From an uncultured Candidatus Poseidoniales archaeon (GTDB lineage: Archaea > Thermoplasmatota > Poseidoniia > Poseidoniales > Thalassarchaeaceae), in NCBI GenBank assembly GCA_902560445.1, contig CACELO010000007.1, forward strand, positions 1 to 47,098: a stretch of DNA of 47,098 bases, in the 5' to 3' direction. The position numbers and the translations under genes were made by a program. How positions within the stretch are numbered: position 1 is the first letter of the stretch; the number at the start of each line of letters is the position of its first letter. A model generated the notes under the pieces. It was not told where the DNA came from, ran no database searches, and saw nothing but the letters and a program-made list of their open reading frames with translations. Below, one piece after another: positions 25,320 to 33,977 of this stretch.

Positions 25320-28300
25320 TGTGGACCCCCTCCATCGAGGGCGCCTTTCCAGGCAGCTCGGAGTGAAGACATTGAAGCGGTCAGGATCGTTTCGTCGCCG
25401 TTTGAGATTGAAATTTGGTCGCCTGCTTCAACGTCCCCTAGAGAATAGCAGGCATGGCCGTTCATAGCGGCCTCGAATGCCGCGCAGTGCTGTGGTTCAA
25501 CACTCACTAGAATGCGGCCAAGAGATTCTCCAAAGAGCGCTCCCCATGAATTGATTTCTGTACAGTCACCCATTATTTTCGATACGTCGATGTTTGCTCC
25601 TGCATCTACTCCGAAGCAGCATTCTGCGACCGCTGCGGCCAAGCCACCATCGGAACAATCGTGGGCACTCGCAATGAGTCCTTCGCCCATCGCTGTGGTT
25701 AGTGCTCGATACATTGCGAGGTTGCGCTCGGTGTCGATCACGGGTACACGGCCGCCGATGCCACTTACGCCATCCATTTGCTCGCGCAACATGTAGGAGA
25801 GTTCGCTCGCGCCCAATTCTTGATGTGATTCGCCGCAAAGATATACTCGGTCACCAACCGATTTGAAATCACTCGATACTGCCTTACGGACATCTGAGTG
25901 ATTACCTATCAAACTGAACAGAATTGTTGGTGGAATACTAATCTTCTCTCCGTGGAGAGTCGCGTCGTTCTTCATCGAATCCTTTCCACTGATACAAGGG
26001 AGGTTGTAAGCTCTACATACATCGTCCAGTGCGCGATTCGCGCGAACAAGCTGGGCTAATTTATAGCGTCCATCCGGGGTTTTTGCTGACTCGACTGGGT
26101 CTGGCCAACAAAAGTTATCGAGACCTGCGATTAGGTCCAAATCTACTCCGACGCAGACTGCATTTCGCAAGGCCTCGTCAATACTCGCAGCGGCCATCGC
26201 GTAAGCATCGATATCAGAATAACGAGGAACTATTCCATTCGAAATCACTGCACCTTGAGTCTGGCCTTGAATCGGTGCGATTACAGCGGCATCGCCAGGA
26301 GCGTCGTGATTTACTCCACAAAATGGCTTGATGACCGACTGGGCGATGACTTCATGGTCATACGAGCGTACCCACCATTCCTTACTCGCGACATTCGGTC
26401 GGGCCATCATCATAGTCAGCAATTCGCCCATGCCCACGGCATCGGTATTAGGAAAGGATATCGGCTCATGTTCTGGAGGAGTCCATTCGGATTCCAAATC
26501 TAGTTGAGGGCATCCCTCGTGCAAGAATTCGATAGGTAAGTGGGCCACAACATTCTCGCCCATTCGAACAACAAAGGCTCCTGAATCTGTGAATGTTCCT
26601 ACTACCGTAGCCTCTACCTCATGCAGTGCTGCCAGCGCCTCAAATGCGGCGCAGTCATCCGGCCTAACTCCAACGGTCATCCTTTCCTGAGACTCTGAAA
26701 CTAGTATCTCCCATGGGCTTAGACCTGCTTGTTTGAGGGGGACAACGGCGAGGTCTAGGTCTGCGCCTCCAGTCAATTCAGCCATCTCCCCAACAGAACT
26801 CGATAGCCCGCCTGCTCCATTGTCGGTGATTACTTGGATTAGTCCCTCGTCGCGGGCTTCGAGAATCATATCTATCATTTTCTTCTGAGTGATAGGGTCC
26901 CCGATTTGAACTGCGGAACTCGGGCTCTCTTCAGTAAGCTCTAGGCTAGAGAATGTCGCCCCATGAATTCCGTCCGAGCCGACGCGCCCCCCGACCATGT
27001 ATACAACATCGCCAGGGGTGGGTGTTTTGTCGTGCGATTCGCGTCCGTCTGGCAAGCGACGAGGCATGATACCTACGGTGCCACAATAGACTAGGGGCTT
27101 ACCCAGATATCTATCATCGAAGATAATTGCTCCATTCACAGTAGGTATTCCAGATTCATTGCCACCCGCGCGCACACCCGCATGTACTCCTCGCATTACG
27201 CGAGAGGGGTGGAACAATCCTTCTGGGATTTTTTCAGAGTAGTCGGGCGGGCCGAAGCAGAATACGTCGGTATTCGCAATCGGTCGCGCCCCTAAGCCCG
27301 TTCCGAGGATATCGCGATTAACACCAACGATTCCTGTCATTGCCCCGCCGAAGGGATCGAGTGCGCTTGGAGAATTGTGAGTTTCTGCTTTCATACAGAG
27401 GCTCCAATCCTTATTCCAAGCGATGACTCCAGAGTTGTCGTGGAAGATAGAAAGCAGCCAATCAACTTCGTTTTGGATATCCAAAGTCGGCTTCATGATG
27501 TGCGTTTTAAATAGCGAATCTATTGTTGAGTCTTCTCCGGTCTCTGTGTCTTTGTGGTGGATTTTTGCTGCAAATATCTTGTGAGAACAGTGTTCAGACC
27601 AAGTCTGTGCTAAACACTCCAATTCCGCATCAGTAGGAGCATTTGGTGGCAGCCCCAATTGCTCTCTCGCTTTCCTTACCAAAGGATCTCGATAATGTGA
27701 TTGTATAGCCTTCATCTCATTCAAATTTAGAGCTAGTAAACCGGTCTCTGATATCTCGATTAGTTCATTGTCGGAGATTTCTAAATCTACAATCGCTGGT
27801 GCTGTTTGTTCCAGTGCGGGTTGATTGGGGAAATCTAGAGATGGCCATACTGATTTTTCACAATCCAGTTGACCGGAAATCGAGGCTCGCTCGATCATCG
27901 GATTGTGTAATTTACCGGCCAACCAGTCAGCAGAAGTGTTGTCAGGAACCCCCCAGAATGCATAGGTTCGCGTGGTGGCAACTGCCGAATCAGAGGACAG
28001 ATTAGGGAATAGTGTCAGTAATCCGTCCAAACCGGCTTGACCCGCGTTATCAGTGACCCCCGGCTTAAATCCTGCTTGAATGACAATTTGCGGCGGTACG
28101 GGGAATACTGTTGAGTCGTCGAGTAAACGGGCGTTGACGCTTCCTTGTTCCATCACAGGGTCCGCAAATAGATCGTAAACCGTTCTTTTTGACTCTTCCG
28201 TGGATAGTTTTGCCCGTACTTGATAGCCTAGAATAACTCGCACTGATTGTACATTTAGATTGTAATTTGAGGCTAGCATACTCTTGACTGAGTCTCCTCT

Positions 28301-28369
28301 AGCATCGGGGAGGCCGGCGAGATCTCGGGTTGTGACCTCGAATGAAAAGACCGGGGTTTCCGTGACCAT
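25316..28369 (-). CDS. purL: phosphoribosylformylglycinamidine synthase, PurS-PurL fusion
   Basis: This 1017-residue protein has an N-terminal region of about 210 residues resembling duplicated PurS-like ferredoxin folds (RVILGYQVRAKLS, then FKPGVTDNAGQAGLDGL), joined to a complete PurL synthetase. PurL motifs include LAQTWSEHCSHKIF, KAETHNSPSALDPFGGA, VYMVGGRVGSDGIHGA, ITDNGAGGLSSSVGEMAE and SAHDCSDGGLAAAVAE. With PurQ downstream it forms the two-polypeptide FGAM synthase. GAGGT lies seven bases before ATG 28369. Fusion of PurS to PurL is uncommon compared with separate purS genes. Function is confident; the PurS assignment rests on the GVTDNAG motif and position. Confidence 0.93.
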   Translation of the reverse strand: MVTETPVFSFEVTTRDLAGLPDARGDSVKSMLASNYNLNVQSVRVILGYQVRAKLSTEESKRTVYDLFADPVMEQGSVNARLLDDSTVFPVPPQIVIQAGFKPGVTDNAGQAGLDGLLTLFPNLSSDSAVATTRTYAFWGVPDNTSADWLAGKLHNPMIERASISGQLDCEKSVWPSLDFPNQPALEQTAPAIVDLEISDNELIEISETGLLALNLNEMKAIQSHYRDPLVRKAREQLGLPPNAPTDAELECLAQTWSEHCSHKIFAAKIHHKDTETGEDSTIDSLFKTHIMKPTLDIQNEVDWLLSIFHDNSGVIAWNKDWSLCMKAETHNSPSALDPFGGAMTGIVGVNRDILGTGLGARPIANTDVFCFGPPDYSEKIPEGLFHPSRVMRGVHAGVRAGGNESGIPTVNGAIIFDDRYLGKPLVYCGTVGIMPRRLPDGRESHDKTPTPGDVVYMVGGRVGSDGIHGATFSSLELTEESPSSAVQIGDPITQKKMIDMILEARDEGLIQVITDNGAGGLSSSVGEMAELTGGADLDLAVVPLKQAGLSPWEILVSESQERMTVGVRPDDCAAFEALAALHEVEATVVGTFTDSGAFVVRMGENVVAHLPIEFLHEGCPQLDLESEWTPPEHEPISFPNTDAVGMGELLTMMMARPNVASKEWWVRSYDHEVIAQSVIKPFCGVNHDAPGDAAVIAPIQGQTQGAVISNGIVPRYSDIDAYAMAAASIDEALRNAVCVGVDLDLIAGLDNFCWPDPVESAKTPDGRYKLAQLVRANRALDDVCRAYNLPCISGKDSMKNDATLHGEKISIPPTILFSLIGNHSDVRKAVSSDFKSVGDRVYLCGESHQELGASELSYMLREQMDGVSGIGGRVPVIDTERNLAMYRALTTAMGEGLIASAHDCSDGGLAAAVAECCFGVDAGANIDVSKIMGDCTEINSWGALFGESLGRILVSVEPQHCAAFEAAMNGHACYSLGDVEAGDQISISNGDETILTASMSSLRAAWKGALDGGGPQ

Positions 28370-28452
28370 GAGTTAACCTCGGTGAGTCGCTCCTGTGTCA
28401 TTACGTCAATGAATAAACCGGTCACAGGATTAGAATTTGAATGAATGATATG

Positions 28453-30156
28453 TTATACTATATCATTCAAACATTGGATTATTGTTTCATTTTCTTCTTC
28501 AGAACGGACTGCGAATCGAATGAATCTAGAATTCAAAGTTATTCCCATATTCTCTGCATCCCTAACAAAAACCCCTTTTTCTCGACATTTAGAAACAAAA
28601 GAAGAAGAATTCTTCGGGTATTCTTCGGGTAATTCCGTCAAAATGTAATTTGCCACACCAGGATATACTCTGAAATCTAGATTAGAGAGTTGCTTTGAAA
28701 ATAGTTCGCGGTTTTTGTGTATTTTTTCGTATTGTTCTTTGAAATATTCTGGGTGATTTAGAGATTCTATTGCAGCGATCTGAGCTGGAAGACTAACTGC
28801 CCAAGGGGGTATAAATTTCCGTAAATAATTGGCATTAGATGTTACTGCATATGCTGCTCTCAATCCAGATAATGCGTAGCATTTACTCATGCTCTTACAT
28901 ACAATCAATTCTTGAAATTCTTCAGTTAAATTCTCTAATGATTGGTATCCTTTTACGTACTCGATATATGTCTCATCTACCCATATGGTTTTGCAATTAG
29001 TTTGGCTGTTTTTATTGGATAATATACCTCTAATGATATCCTCCATATCCTCACAATACACTCCCGTTGGACTGTTTGGGTTGACTAAAATCACTGCGTC
29101 GTGTTCTCTAGATATCGAAATGAGTCCTTCTTTATCTATCTCGAATCCCTCATCTGGATAAAGTGGAAAATGAGTGACATTGCAACCGATTAGGTGTGTT
29201 AAAATATGCAGATATTCTCCATACATTGGAGACAGAATCAATACCTTTGATTCTTCGTTAATTAATTGAGGGAATAAAGAAAACATCAGAGATGAGGACC
29301 CGGATGATACCAGAATGTTCTCCTCTTTCACGGACCTTGTTTGTGCGATCTTTTGAATCAATGGTTCGCATTGAGTAGGGGGGGATTCTTTGAAACATCT
29401 TTCGATATTTTTTGTGACAGCATTTGAGGCTTGAGGGCACGGCGGAAACGGGCTATCGAGGACATCGGCTACGATGAGTTGGTCCCTCAAATCGAAGTCC
29501 ATGCCTGATGCGGCCCAAGAGGCCCCTCCGTGATAGCACGCATCGTCTTTGATTTCTGGAGTATCGATAACTATCTGGTCAAGTAAATTGGATGCTCGTC
29601 TCATTGCTTCCTTTATTGAGAGATGCATTGGATAAAATTTCACTTCGCCTGCTTCTGAACTATGTTCCATTAGGATGTTCATCCCTATGCTGTTGTACAA
29701 TGGAAGGGCTTCAGTATGCCCCATTGCAATAAGGTCTGTAGCACCGTTCTGTTCGGAGAATTTCAGAGATGCTAGTATCAGCTTCAGGCCTAGGCCTTTA
29801 CCGCGAAATTGCTTGGCGAGAGTAAGGCCTCTGATCTCGTGTACTGTGCAGTCGGGATGGAAGTTTGTTGCGAGTGTGTCCATCGCATCTTTTGTGAAAT
29901 ATTTCTTCATTCTAAAGCCCGTTTCTGTCGGAAAATTAAGACTAATATATCCAATAAATTTCTCTTTGAGAATAAGGCATATGAAATGCTGTCCTGGGTC
30001 CTCCAATCGCCCCGATTCTTGTGTTTCATATTGGCTTAGTTCGTCTGAAAAAACTGTATGTCGAAGATGTGAAATTTCATCCCACAAATTTCTGATACTT
30101 TCTGATTCCGACAACATGGCGGTATCGGGGCGTTGGAAATATACTAGGCGCTCCAT
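28453..30156 (-). CDS. GNAT acetyltransferase fused to class I/II PLP aminotransferase (HisC-like)
   Basis: This 567-residue fusion has a GNAT domain at residues 1 to about 180, with the acetyl-CoA loop QFRGKGLGLKL at 116-126. A fold-type I PLP enzyme follows from about 210 to the end: NPNSPTG (359-365), DETYIEY (394-400), Lys425 in SMSKCYALSGLR as the PLP lysine, and Arg433 nearby. The latter half resembles histidinol-phosphate aminotransferase or threonine-phosphate decarboxylase. Fusion suggests sequential acetylation and transamination or decarboxylation of one amino substrate. The gene is notably AT-rich compared with purL and pyrF on either side, which may indicate transfer. Divergent from pyrF. 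Substrate unknown. Confidence 0.85.
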   Translation of the reverse strand: MERLVYFQRPDTAMLSESESIRNLWDEISHLRHTVFSDELSQYETQESGRLEDPGQHFICLILKEKFIGYISLNFPTETGFRMKKYFTKDAMDTLATNFHPDCTVHEIRGLTLAKQFRGKGLGLKLILASLKFSEQNGATDLIAMGHTEALPLYNSIGMNILMEHSSEAGEVKFYPMHLSIKEAMRRASNLLDQIVIDTPEIKDDACYHGGASWAASGMDFDLRDQLIVADVLDSPFPPCPQASNAVTKNIERCFKESPPTQCEPLIQKIAQTRSVKEENILVSSGSSSLMFSLFPQLINEESKVLILSPMYGEYLHILTHLIGCNVTHFPLYPDEGFEIDKEGLISISREHDAVILVNPNSPTGVYCEDMEDIIRGILSNKNSQTNCKTIWVDETYIEYVKGYQSLENLTEEFQELIVCKSMSKCYALSGLRAAYAVTSNANYLRKFIPPWAVSLPAQIAAIESLNHPEYFKEQYEKIHKNRELFSKQLSNLDFRVYPGVANYILTELPEEYPKNSSSFVSKCREKGVFVRDAENMGITLNSRFIRFAVRSEEENETIIQCLNDIV

Positions 30157-30200
30157 GGTTGCAGGGTCTCATTCGACTTCTTGAATGATGTCCCGGCATA

Positions 30201-31070
30201 ATGCGAGTCGAAAATGCAGTAAATCTAGGGAAAGACTTGAGACGGTCATGTAGGCGGAATGACCTGATGGAAGCCGAAGACCTCTGGGGCGCGCGCTGGA
30301 CTTCATCCGCAAATCCGTTGGCCCATCGCTACATGGAAACCGCCGCTAGAAAGCAGACTTTGGTATGTTTAGCGGCCGATATGCGGAGTGTAGGCGAACT
30401 GATTGATTTAGTCGAAGAAGTAGGGCCATATATCGCCGCGCTAAAGACTCATGTCGACATGGTAGATGATTTTTCAAGCGAATCTTGGCAGGGCCTTATC
30501 GACTCTGCAAAGAAGCACGATTTGTTACTGTTTGAAGATAGGAAGTTTGCAGATATTGGAAAGGTCTCGCAAAATCAGATGGCTGGGGTACACGATATTC
30601 GTTCATGGGCCGACATTGTTACTGCTCACCGAATATCTGGCCCTGATATTGTAGAAGGTATAGCGGCAGGTTGGGCGGACGTCGCAAGGATAGGAGGTGT
30701 TCTACTTCTTGCTCAAATGTCTAGTAGCGGGAATCTACTGAATGCGGATTACACTGATGAAGTGATTGTCACAGGAAGAGGTTCTCCGAACGTAATTGGA
30801 TTCATTGGCAACGGTAGTTCCGCTGAAGAAGTCGCCGCATTGCGAGCAAAGGTAGGTGATTCGCAGATGATTTGGACACCCGGAGTGAATCTTGCAGTGG
30901 GTGATGGCGAGATGGGTCAAAGGTATGGGCATCCGAAAGGGGCAGTTCTCGCTGGCTCTGATGCGATTATTGTCGGTTCAGGAATACATGGTGCAGATTC
31001 TAGGCAAGAGGCGGCAGCGGAGTACGCACGCGAGTCATTCGAAGCACTTTGTGAGCGCGAGGGGCAATAA
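30201..31070 (+). CDS. pyrF: orotidine 5'-phosphate decarboxylase, eukaryal-like type
   Basis: This 289-residue protein makes UMP from OMP, the last step of pyrimidine synthesis. LFEDRKFADIGK contains the catalytic Asp-Lys-Asp array, and AALKTHVDMVDDFS the substrate Lys. The block NPLAHRYMETAARKQTLVCLAAD, the FEDRKFADIG wording and RSWADIVTAHRISGPDIVEGI look like Ura3/UMPS of eukaryotes rather than the short archaeal enzyme (about 210-230 residues). ATG 30201 is used; an internal ATG at 30267 would drop 22 residues and still keep the whole fold. The stop overlaps the next start (TAATG at 31068-31072). Confidence 0.92.
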   Translation: MRVENAVNLGKDLRRSCRRNDLMEAEDLWGARWTSSANPLAHRYMETAARKQTLVCLAADMRSVGELIDLVEEVGPYIAALKTHVDMVDDFSSESWQGLIDSAKKHDLLLFEDRKFADIGKVSQNQMAGVHDIRSWADIVTAHRISGPDIVEGIAAGWADVARIGGVLLLAQMSSSGNLLNADYTDEVIVTGRGSPNVIGFIGNGSSAEEVAALRAKVGDSQMIWTPGVNLAVGDGEMGQRYGHPKGAVLAGSDAIIVGSGIHGADSRQEAAAEYARESFEALCEREGQ

Positions 31071-31300
31071 TGCTCGAGACTATTTTGAATTTGTTGATTT
31101 TTATCGTCACCCTCTTTTTTGTAGGATTCTTTTTCCTTCGTGAAATCATTAAGCGATGGAGAATAGGTTTGAGGATGGCCTCTGGTGATGAGAGTTTACT
31201 CACAGACAATTCTGTGTCTGTGAAAACAATCACCGATGCACCACAAGGAAGTGTGATTGTATCCCATGTTCCTGCAAAAATAATTGATGACGGTCAATAA
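31070..31300 (+). CDS. small single-pass membrane protein
   Basis: This is a 76-residue protein with one strong N-terminal membrane helix (about residues 4-23), followed by a basic patch RWRIGLRM, giving a likely cytoplasmic hydrophilic tail. It begins at the last base of the pyrF stop codon, so it is probably translated by coupling with pyrF. I do not recognise the family. No catalytic residues are evident. Confidence 0.6.
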   Translation: MLETILNLLIFIVTLFFVGFFFLREIIKRWRIGLRMASGDESLLTDNSVSVKTITDAPQGSVIVSHVPAKIIDDGQ

Positions 31301-31305
31301 TTGGG

Positions 31306-32016
31306 TCAAACCGAACCAGTGACTTGGTCGATGAGTGCGTTTAGGTCGAGAATACCGGCGTAGTGAGCGCCGCCGACTGCTCCGCCTGAAATAATCAGCA
31401 GGAGAAATACTCGAATTATCCAACGCCCTTTTCTCTTGTTTTTTGTTTTAACAGGAGCCGGGGCGGGTTCGCTAGGCTGGAGAGGCGGTAATTCGATACC
31501 TTCCATGGTTGGAATTGGCGCCCCCGGGGGTGGTGGCATTCCGGGCAAAGGTGGTAGTGCAGGAGGTTCCGGTTCGGGTTCTTCCAGAGTTGGGTATAAT
31601 GCGTCCAAATCGGTGAGTCCTGGCGCTTCAGGGATTTTTCCCATCCATTGACTCCATGCTTCTTCGATAGAAGATTCTGTGAATGGCGTCATCAAGACGC
31701 CGACGGCGCCGGCTGAATATGCTGCATCTTCGGCTAAGTCTATTCGACCACGGCTGGATACGAATACTACGCGGGCCTTTGGATCGGTTTCTCTCATCTC
31801 TAAAGCCGCTACATGGCCGTCAAGGGTCGGAATATCTACTGCTATGAATACTAAATCGGGCCTCAATGCAACGAATTCGTCGACTGCTTTATCTCCATCT
31901 TTAACAACTTCGGATTTCCAGTCCCTCTTGCGGAGGACCATCTGCAAGCGGCCTTCTGTGATTGAGTTACCAATCACGATGAGGGCCGTCTTGGATTCAT
32001 CCGCTGACATCTTCAT
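31306..32016 (-). CDS. degenerate receiver-domain protein with C-terminal membrane anchor
   Basis: This 236-residue protein has an N-terminal receiver fold (1-120), a proline-rich linker (about 143-190), a basic stop (KNKRKGR) and one membrane helix (199-222). Receiver strands are recognisable, yet every phosphorylation residue is altered: the acidic pair is Gly16-Asn17, the phospho-acceptor position in PDLVFIAVDIP is Ala59, and the conserved Lys is Thr110. It is therefore a pseudo-receiver, probably a protein-binding module tethered to the membrane. ATG 32016 is chosen because longer versions overlap ftsY. It lies directly downstream of ftsY, suggesting cotranscription with SRP-receptor and prefoldin genes. 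Confidence 0.78.
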   Translation of the reverse strand: MKMSADESKTALIVIGNSITEGRLQMVLRKRDWKSEVVKDGDKAVDEFVALRPDLVFIAVDIPTLDGHVAALEMRETDPKARVVFVSSRGRIDLAEDAAYSAGAVGVLMTPFTESSIEEAWSQWMGKIPEAPGLTDLDALYPTLEEPEPEPPALPPLPGMPPPPGAPIPTMEGIELPPLQPSEPAPAPVKTKNKRKGRWIIRVFLLLIISGGAVGGAHYAGILDLNALIDQVTGSV

Positions 32017-32051
32017 GGTTACACAAGAGGTGTTGTTGAAGAAAGACGCGG

Positions 32052-33350
32052 TCAGTCTTCTTGTGAAAGAATCGTATCGATAAGCCAATCCGGCTCGAAG
32101 TCTTGTAGGTCGTCGTAACCTTGTCCGATACCAGCCAATACGATTGGGCGGCCTGTTGTATGGGCTATCGAAAGCGCTGCTCCTCCTTTGGCGTCTGTAT
32201 CTAACTTACAAAGAACTGCACCATCGAAGCTAAGCATTCTCTGGAATTCTTTTGCTTGGATTACTGCGTCGTTACCGGCTAGGGCATCTGCAACAAATAA
32301 TACTAGATGTGGGCGTGTGACTCTATGCACCTTTCGAAGTTCTTCCATCAAGTTAGTTTTGTTCTGCATCCTTCCTGCTGTATCGATGATAACGATATCT
32401 TCTCCTCTGGCTTTTGCGCTCTCTAATGCATCTCTAGCAACGGCTGCTGCATCTCCTCCTCTTTGACTGCGGATACACCGTACTCCGAGCCTGTCTGCAT
32501 GATTTGCTAGCTGGTCTATTGCGCCGGCTCGGAAGGTATCCGCGGCTGCTAAAACAACTGAGTATCCTTGGTTGCTTAATCGATTGGTGATTTTTGCGGT
32601 GGTGGTGGTTTTCCCTGTCCCGTTTACTCCAACCATCATTATCGAAACCGGAGTCCCTTGATCTGCAAAGGATTTCACTGTTTTATCGAAGTCCCAGTAG
32701 CCCGCCTCTAGCAAAGAAAGGAGCGCGTTTCGTAGAGCGTTCTCGATTACTTCCGATAAATCCGCCTTGCGCGCTATTCGGGCGCCGATTATTGAGCCGC
32801 GAAGTGTCGTCATTACATCGGTAACTGCATCATGACCCATGTCAGCCATCAATAAATCCGTTTCCAATTCTTCGAGAATTTCTTCCAGAGCGTTGCTAGC
32901 AGCAACCACCTTGCCTCCACGTGTTAATTCTACTTCGCCCAAGTCTATCTTGAATTCTGCAGTTTCATTCGCCACTAGCTCTCTTCCAGTGGTACTAATC
33001 ATTGGGTTGTGAGGTCCTTCTTCTTGTGGTTCTTCGTCGGCCTCTGCTTGCGCGACTGATGCGGCTCTTACCGCCTTTTTACGGGATTTCTTGTCAGTTG
33101 GTGTAGAGAATGGGTCTTCTGGTAGCTCTTCGATGAAATCGTCCCACTGGTCCTCTACCTCTTCCTTGAATTGTTCAAAACCTGGTGGTGGTGGAGGGGG
33201 TTGGGCGTTCTTCGCTCTCTCTATTGCTTCCATCAGTTGGCGGCGTTGAAGTAGGGCTTCCTCGGCCTCAATAGAATCTTCTTCGACTGTGAAATCTTCC
33301 TCTTCGGCGGCTTCTACGGCCTTCTTTTTGAAGCGTTCGAACAAACCCAT
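32052..33350 (-). CDS. ftsY: signal recognition particle receptor FtsY
   Basis: This 432-residue SRP GTPase has a charged, acidic A-domain of about 150 residues (with a Pro-run near 51-56), then the NG domain: G1 GVNGTGKTTT (241-250), the DTFRAGA motif (271-277), DTAGR (323-327), and TKLD-like CKLDTDAKGG late in the chain. It docks SRP-bound ribosomes at the membrane. AGGTGA precedes ATG 33350. The order pfdA then ftsY is common in Archaea and supports archaeal identity. Confidence 0.96.
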   Translation of the reverse strand: MGLFERFKKKAVEAAEEEDFTVEEDSIEAEEALLQRRQLMEAIERAKNAQPPPPPPGFEQFKEEVEDQWDDFIEELPEDPFSTPTDKKSRKKAVRAASVAQAEADEEPQEEGPHNPMISTTGRELVANETAEFKIDLGEVELTRGGKVVAASNALEEILEELETDLLMADMGHDAVTDVMTTLRGSIIGARIARKADLSEVIENALRNALLSLLEAGYWDFDKTVKSFADQGTPVSIMMVGVNGTGKTTTTAKITNRLSNQGYSVVLAAADTFRAGAIDQLANHADRLGVRCIRSQRGGDAAAVARDALESAKARGEDIVIIDTAGRMQNKTNLMEELRKVHRVTRPHLVLFVADALAGNDAVIQAKEFQRMLSFDGAVLCKLDTDAKGGAALSIAHTTGRPIVLAGIGQGYDDLQDFEPDWLIDTILSQED

Positions 33351-33367
33351 TTCTTCACCTCAGAATT

Positions 33368-33889
33368 TCAATCGTCAAGTGTGAATTCTGTTCCTCTCTT
33401 ACGTCGTCGGCGCTTGGGCCTTGTTTCTGCTACTTCGGAGTCTGTGCCTTCTGTGGTTTCCTGCGCTTCGTCTTGTAAATCGGCCACGCCTTCATTGAAT
33501 TGTGTTGCGAGTTTGATGACCAATTCCTCAGTCTCGTCGAATTCCGATTTTATACTATCCATAAGACTCAGTAATTCTTGATTTCTTGCAGATAATATCA
33601 CCAGTGCTTCTTCCCGTGTCTTTTCTGCTTGGATTCCGCTGCCGATGTCGACCACCGCTCCAGCTTCTGAGGGTATGTCAGCAATGATTTGTACCCCCCC
33701 TCCGAGTGGGATCATTGCATCACTCGCTCCTGATTCGGGAATAGCTTCCAGTGCCATGATTGCGCGGGCTTGTTCTTGTCTAACTTCTTCCAAACGAGTA
33801 ACTTGAGATTCAAGATTCTGAAGGCGCTCGCGTTTGGCCTCGACCTGTTGCGCGATACGTTGTAATTCTGCCCTGTCGGGGTTACTCAT
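33368..33889 (-). CDS. pfdA: prefoldin alpha subunit
   Basis: This 173-residue protein consists of an N-terminal coiled coil (about residues 5-50), a beta-hairpin region (IPLGGGVQIIADIP, then AVVDIGSGIQAEKTREEAL) and a C-terminal coiled coil (95-135). This is the prefoldin alpha (GimC) pattern; the hexamer transfers unfolded proteins to chaperonin. It ends with a basic RPKRRRRKRG tail that is longer than usual for the family. It sits 17 bases upstream of ftsY on the same strand. Confidence 0.9.
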   Translation of the reverse strand: MSNPDRAELQRIAQQVEAKRERLQNLESQVTRLEEVRQEQARAIMALEAIPESGASDAMIPLGGGVQIIADIPSEAGAVVDIGSGIQAEKTREEALVILSARNQELLSLMDSIKSEFDETEELVIKLATQFNEGVADLQDEAQETTEGTDSEVAETRPKRRRRKRGTEFTLDD

Positions 33890-33977
33890 CGGTTCGTCGA
33901 GAAGTCAGGGTGCAATGAAGCCGTCGATGAATCATCGTCATGATTTGTTTATCTAAGGTAAGTCAGGGCGTTGAGTG

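Noticed and set aside
31436-31651. Gly/Ser-rich + strand frame inside the pseudo-receiver gene
   Set aside because: It is the complement of the proline-rich linker and has no start signals.
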